Shown in pieces: positions 59,554-64,000 of a stretch of DNA of 64,000 nt. Source of the stretch: Aquatica leii (lineage: Eukaryota; Arthropoda; Insecta; Coleoptera; Lampyridae). Under the pieces are notes generated by a model that worked only from the letters and a program-made list of their open reading frames with translations, was not told where the DNA came from and did not search any database. Made by a program: the position numbers and the translations under genes. The stretch is taken from NCBI GenBank assembly GCA_035610365.1, contig CM069437.1, forward strand, positions 60,660,093-60,724,092, in the 5' to 3' direction. Each line of letters begins with the position of its first letter. Positions within the stretch are counted from its first letter, which is position 1.

Positions 59554-59985
59554 ATGACTGAAAACAACGAGATAACTTTAAACGATATCATGAAAAAATT
59601 ACTACAGGTAGAAAGAAAAGTTGATGAGACAAATGTAAACATGAATCGACAATTAGAGAAAATGAAGAAATTAGAAGAAACTATAAATTACCAGGCAGTG
59701 AAGATCGAAAAATTATAAAATGAGCTAAGGAAAAGAAATTTAATAATCTTCGGAATACTTGAAAGTGCAGAGAAAAATTTAAACACCCTGAAAGAGAAGG
59801 TCCTAGAAATAATAAGGAAGAAAATGGAGATTCAACTAGGAGAAAATAAAATAGATTTTATTAACAGACTGGGGGAGAGAAAAGAAAATAAAAACAGACC
59901 AGTAAAGATAGGGATTACAACAATACTAAAAAAATGGGAAATCATGAGGATCACAAAGAAATTAAAGAACAAAAATAGGAATGAG
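59554..59985 (+). pseudogene. LINE ORF1 (coiled-coil nucleic-acid-binding protein), broken
   Basis: The ATG starts MTENNEITLNDIMKKLLQ, followed by a charged heptad-like coiled coil. A TAA stops the frame after 54 codons. Beyond it the same frame continues with RKRNLIIFGILE and IDFINRLGERKENKNRPVKI, the RRM-like region of L1-type ORF1 proteins (typically RRNNLIIFGI...RLG...RPxxV). A TGA ends it at 59985. The protein would bind element RNA; this copy has at least one premature stop. Confidence 0.55.
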
Positions 59986-61266
59986 TGATGACCTAGACAA
60001 GAAGACAAGAGAAGAGAAGAAACAACTAATCCCTCACATGATGGATGCTAAAAAAAGAGCTAAGAGCAGTAATTATAAAGAATAAATTAATAATAAATAA
60101 AGAAGAGTGGGGTCCTGAAGACATTACAGAAGATGAAAATAAGATTCGGAAGAAATAACACGTAACGATATAGAGGAACAAAAGAAAAAACCAGATCTAC
60201 AGATGAGGAAGAACCAAGCCCTGCCCGGGCTCTACCAAAAAGAAGGATCGGGCTCACAGGAAGAAGATTTAAACAAAACACTTAGGAACATCACAATTCA
60301 AAACCAACAAATTCCAAAAAACTAACAAGAAATGAAAACCAGTTAGAGTTGGAAGTACAAAAGACGATAATAGGCAAGAGAAAAGGGCAAATGAAAAAAA
60401 TAACGACGAAGACAGAAGAACAAGAAAAAAGTAAAGTAAATAAAGTGGAAACAGAGAAAATTGGAATAGGAACATGGAATATAAATACAATCAAAGAGAA
60501 ATAGATAAAGATTACAGAAGAAATGGATAACACCAAATACAAATAATGGAACTGAGCAAAACAAAGAGGAAGACAAAAGTAAACACAAGATTAACAAATA
60601 AACACGTAATATACTAAGCCGGAGTTAATGCAAGAAAGAGAGCAAAAGAAAGGGTGAGAAAAATAATAACAGAGGAACTAGACAAACGAATAATAAAATG
60701 GAAAGCCGTACACTCAAGAATAATACTAGTGACAATAAAACTACAACAGAAAATAAAGATTATACAAATATATGAGCCGATATATAAACCAAAAGAGGAA
60801 GTCAAAGAATTTTACAACAATTTACAAGAAGTACTGAATGAAGCAAGAGAGGAAACAGAACCATCCATAATAATGTACGACTGGAATGCAAGAGTAGGAA
60901 ACGACCATAATACAGGCATGGGATGCATGGGCAAATAAGGAGAACAAACAGTAAACCGTAACGAGAATAAAATGATCGATTTATGTCAAAGAAATGATGT
61001 GTTAATAAGAAACACACTACGGAAACAAGAAATGGAAGATAAGTACACCTTCGTGGCAGAAGAACGTAACGCAAAAAGCTTAAGGTCGGTTGTCAACTTT
61101 GGTCAAAAATATCGATTTTTTGTTTTTTACATTTTATTTTTCCATGATATTTTAGGATTAATTTAAGACCAAGTTTATTAAATTTTGCCTACTAAAACCA
61201 AAGTTAGATATATTTTTATAAAACCTTACATATAGCCTAGCCTAGTAGTACCAACAAGCAGTCTTA

Positions 61267-61740
61267 AATAAAACCCAGTATGATGACAAACATACCCATT
61301 TACCATTTGCTGTTATGGAACAGATTAAATCAATTTTTAAAGACCTGGCTAATCATGACCTATTGAAGAAGTGTTTACATGGTGGTACGCAAAACCCAAA
61401 TAAATCGGTCAATAGTGTTATATGGTCCAGAATTCCAAAAAATAACTTTGTCATGCTAAATTCTCTGAAGCTAGATGTTTATGAGGCTATATGTAGTTTC
61501 AACAAAGGCAATATCACTAAGTGTTTAGTTCTAAGTAGCTTAGGAGTCACACCAGGCAATTATCGTGTTAAAGCGATGCGTAAACTTGATGAAGCGCGAA
61601 TAAACAAAAGTGAGAAATCTATTAAATTACTTAACAAAAAATGCCACCAAAAGACTAGTTTAGCTAAAAGAAAGCTTGAAGACCTATATGAAGAACAAAA
61701 AGATGCAGAAAATTCAAGTTATGGAAGTGGAATGTATTAA
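61267..61740 (+). pseudogene. Mutator-like transposase, C-terminal region only
   Basis: The frame reads through HLPFAVMEQIKSIFKDLANH, then LLKKCLHGGTQNPNKSVNSV, IWSRIPKNNF, VYEAICSFNKGNITK and LGVTPGNYRVKAMRKLDEAR. It ends in a Lys-rich stretch with YGSGMY just before the stop. A transposase family in many animals (the Mutator-like transposase domain group) ends with KCLHGxTQNxNESxNSxIW and AYGAGMY. The catalytic N-terminal domain is absent, so the element is non-autonomous. The 142-codon ORF itself is intact, unusually so for this window. Confidence 0.65.
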
Positions 61741-61804
61741 ATCTATAAGAAAAAGTAATATAAATTTTGTTTTCGCTCTCCTGAAAAATGATTTTTTTTT
61801 TACA

Positions 61805-62115
61805 TAAAGGTACATTTACCTAGGAAACTAAAAGAGATATCTCAATAATTTTTTACAGATGTTTTCCTTCTATCCCAATACATATTTTAACATGAGGGTT
61901 TTTAAAGTTTGTTAGAATTTCCATAGTTACGGACATTTATAATAAAAATAAAATCTTAAAAATTTGAAAGGTTGGAAATAAAACTATTGAAAAAAATAGA
62001 AACATTTTTTCTGTAAACCCTCATGTTAAAATGTAGACAAAACAACTATCTATCAACTAAAAAAAAATTAAGTCTCTATTTCTTATAGTTGTTGAGAAAA
62101 ATGTACCTTAAATAT
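61805..62115. repeat. Imperfect inverted repeat (about 100-bp arms) in the Mutator-like element
   Basis: AAGGTACATTTACC...CATATTTTAACATGAGGGTT on the left mirrors AACCCTCATGTTAAAATG...AAATGTACCTT on the right. About 100 bp separate the arms. Confidence 0.65.
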
Positions 62116-62679
62116 GTCAATTTAACATTGGCGGCATAGGGACAACCGACTCCCCTATAGTATTCACACAAACACTAAGAGAAACAATACAACACATAGA
62201 GACAAGAAAAGAGGCGGAAATAGGTTCAAATCATAGACTAGTAGTAGCAAAAATAGAAGAAATAGTAAAGAGTGAAGAAATAACATACAGCAGAATAGTC
62301 CTATACAAACTGAAAAAACCGGAAAGACAAGAAGAGTACCAAGAAAAGACAAATAAGCAATTTAGTAAATTATTACAGAAAACAAAGAAAGAAGACCTGG
62401 AGACAACATGGTAAAAATTCAAAGAAATTACTTTAAAAGTAGCGGAGGAGGTATGTGGAAGAAGAAACATCAATAAACCCCTAAAAAGAACAAGATGGTA
62501 GACTAAAGAGATAAAAGGAATAGTGAAAGAAAGGAAGCAGGCGTGAAAGAAATATATATTCGAACAAAAGACCAAGAAGATAAAGAAAAATATAAAGAAA
62601 AAAGAAGTAAAGTAAAACGAGAAACTAAAAAAGCGAAAAAGGAAAACTAGAAAAAGTTTGGACACGAAATAAGTGACAA

Positions 62680-64000
62680 ACACAAGACAGACACAAGAAA
62701 GTTTTGAACAATACTGAAAAAATTGAGAGGGACTAAAAGCAAAGAAATAAAAGCAATAAAAAATAATCAGCAGGAACTCAAAATGAAAATAATACAAATA
62801 TTAGAAGTCTGGAAAGAGTTCTATTCAGAGAAATTTAGAGGAGAATTTAATGTAGAAAATAAAGATAAAGAAGACACAGTACAAGTACTAGAGATAACAA
62901 AGGAAGAAGTACAGGAAGCGATAAAACGAATTAAAATAGGCAAAGCGAGTGGAGAAGACGAAATAGCACCAGAAATGCTTAAATATCTAGGGGAAGATGA
63001 AACAGAATGGCTACATGAAATATTAAAAGAAGCGTGGAAATCGAAAAAGATCTCCAAAGACTGGGTAATAAATCTAATAATTCCTATACATAAAAAAGAC
63101 GAAACAACAAACTGTGAAAATTACAGAGCGGTATGCCTAGCCCAAACCACACTATACTTATTGGAGAATACTAGAAAAAAAAATAAAAAAATACGTAGAT
63201 CACAAACTTGAAGAACAAACGCCATTCAGAACAGGAAGACAGACATGTGACAACAATTATATACTAAAAACGCTAATAGAAAGAGCAATAAAAAAGGATA
63301 ACGAACTATACCTGATATTCATTGATTTGAAAGCAGCGTTTGACACTGTACACAGACAAACAATATGGAACAGCCTGTAAGAACTAGAAGAGCTAACACA
63401 ACTTGCTCAAATAATTAAAAGCACGTTCAAAACAGTAAGTGGGAAAGTACAAATCGCAGTACAGCGATCAGACGAATTTGAGATGAGAAAAGGAATAAAG
63501 CAAGGGGGCAGCCTAAGCCCACTTTTATTCTTGATAATAATAGACAAAATAGTAAAACAAACCAAGAGGAAAGAATACTTAAAAACGACATTAGGATACA
63601 ACAAGCTGGAACGTATATCAATAAATAATCTATTATATGCGGATTATGTAGTTCTAATAGCGGACTCGCAAAAGAAAATACAAGAATCTGGGTAAAAGAA
63701 ATAGAAAAAATAAAAATAGAAGTAAACAACAACAAAACAAAATTGCTGATAATGAATGAAAATCAAACAAAGAAATAAAATGCAAGAACACATTTCTAGA
63801 AAAAATAACAACTTTCAACTATCTACGCACAATACTAACAAATAATGGAAAAATAGACGCAGAAATAACAAATCGATCTAATAAATCAACAAAACTACAT
63901 TACGCACTCAACCATATACTAGGACATAAAGAAATAGATAAAAAAACGAAAAAGAAAATACACAATACAATAATACATACATACAACAATCACATATGCA
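62680..64000 (+). pseudogene. LINE reverse transcriptase, broken, partial at right edge
   Basis: The first frame (62723-63211) has VWKEFYSEKF, EVQEAIKRIKIGKASGEDEI, APEMLKYLG, WVINLIIPIHKKDETTNCEN and YRAVCLAQT. After a frameshift come EEQTPFRTGRQT and LIFIDLKAAFDTVHRQ, motif A with its catalytic Asp, followed by a TAA. The third frame (63483-63695) has RKGIKQGGSLSPLLFLIIID and motif C, LLYADYVVLIADS, where YADD is expected: the second Asp is Tyr (63645-63647). The tail continues past 63.8 kb with NYLRTILTNNGK-like sequence. Frameshifts plus the motif C change make it inactive. Confidence 0.75.

Larger units (their letters stand above)
61085..62150 (+). mobile_element. Deleted Mutator-like element nested in the LINE endonuclease
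   Basis: Its ends are GTCGGTTGTC and the exact inverse GACAACCGAC. Between them is the C-terminal coding part of a Mutator-type transposase followed by a large imperfect inverted repeat. The surrounding LINE endonuclease is in the same strand and continues on both sides. A 9-bp target duplication was not visible. Confidence 0.65.
60460..62300 (+). pseudogene. LINE endonuclease domain, split by a nested insertion
   Basis: Before the insertion, blocks in shifting frames read GTWNINTI, NKHVIYWAGVNARKR-like sequence and IITEELDKRIIKWKAVHSRI. Then come KIIQIYEPIYKPKEEVKEFY, MYDWNARVGNDHNTGMG and NKMIDLCQRNDVLIRNT. After it, at 62.15-62.30 kb, the domain end has GSNHRLVVAKI, where intact endonucleases have GSDH. 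In the core, DWNARVG corresponds to the GDWNARVG motif. The insertion replaces roughly the IIDYIL segment. Confidence 0.7.
59340..64000 (+). mobile_element. Non-LTR retrotransposon (LINE), runs off the right edge
   Basis: The plus-strand order is a short leader, a coiled-coil ORF1, an endonuclease, and a reverse transcriptase that continues to the window edge. The whole unit is A-rich on the plus strand (Lys/Glu/Ile-rich proteins), unlike its left flank. It is interrupted in the endonuclease by a Mutator-like insertion of about 1.07 kb. The clade was not settled; the proteins resemble the arthropod craniofacial-development-protein-2-like endonuclease group. The 5' limit is approximate. Confidence 0.75.

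Noticed and set aside
60087-61074. Several overlapping minus-strand frames that look like membrane proteins
   Set aside because: They are also antisense of the A-rich LINE; the hydrophobicity is an artefact of poly-T codons.
62231-62797. 188-codon minus-strand frame rich in Phe, Leu and Ser
   Set aside because: It is the complement of the A-rich plus-strand LINE endonuclease/reverse transcriptase region. Its composition is explained by T-rich antisense.
1-64000. CRISPR arrays, bacterial operons, phage genes and tRNA/rRNA genes
   Set aside because: None seen. Repeats present are transposon ends, MITEs and short tandem units, and all recognised proteins are eukaryotic mobile-element types. 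A tRNA scan was not possible by eye, so a single tRNA could have been missed.

Overview
The window looks like a piece of an AT-rich arthropod nuclear genome, most likely an insect. Every recognisable coding block except one is transposon-derived. The families seen are Jockey-like and other non-LTR retrotransposons, BEL/Pao, Gypsy, mariner/Tc1, pogo, piggyBac, hAT with a zinc-finger-MYM/DUF4371 type transposase, Mutator-like and a Ginger/KRBA2-type integrase transposon. There are no operons, ribosome binding sites or other bacterial signals. All assignments come from reading translations and comparing them with remembered family motifs; no database search was run.

Layout, left to right. 0-0.2 kb: tail of a LINE reverse transcriptase. 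4-8.3 kb: a damaged but nearly full-length Jockey-like LINE (minus strand). 9.5-10.6 kb: a Mutator/FLYWCH-type transposase remnant with a short tandem array beside it. 12.4-13.8 kb: two copies of an anonymous repeat. 14.0-18.3 kb: a Ginger-like element with inverted repeats of about 230 bp, an integrase-type transposase and a probable 57-nt intron. 18.4-20.7 kb: a Gypsy remnant holding an inserted hairpin MITE. 22.0-22.5 kb: a second MITE. 24-26 kb: a pogo scrap and a possible long LTR. 30.2-31.3 kb: a mariner N-terminus joined to a pogo C-terminus. 34.9-35.8 kb: the only good candidate host coding sequence, a two-pass membrane protein, probably a terminal exon. 37.4-42.1 kb: a repeat-derived gene scrap, a hAT element and a pogo element packed end to end. 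42.4-44.8 kb: two Tc1/mariner remnants. 46.8-51 kb: BEL/Pao. 51-53.3 kb: a second large pogo element. 53.57-55.91 kb: a structurally complete piggyBac element with TTAA target duplications. 59.3 kb to the right edge: a LINE with a deleted Mutator-like element nested in its endonuclease.

The parts do not work together as a pathway; this is a pile-up of nested insertions. Most transposases carry stops, frameshifts or loss of a catalytic residue, so the elements are probably inactive. The most informative structures are the Ginger-like element (intron, catalytic Glu to Lys, large inverted repeats), the piggyBac element (clean TTAA boundaries, subterminal palindromes, apparent in-frame loss of a catalytic segment) and the lone membrane-protein exon. 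I did not find a convincing new biological system.
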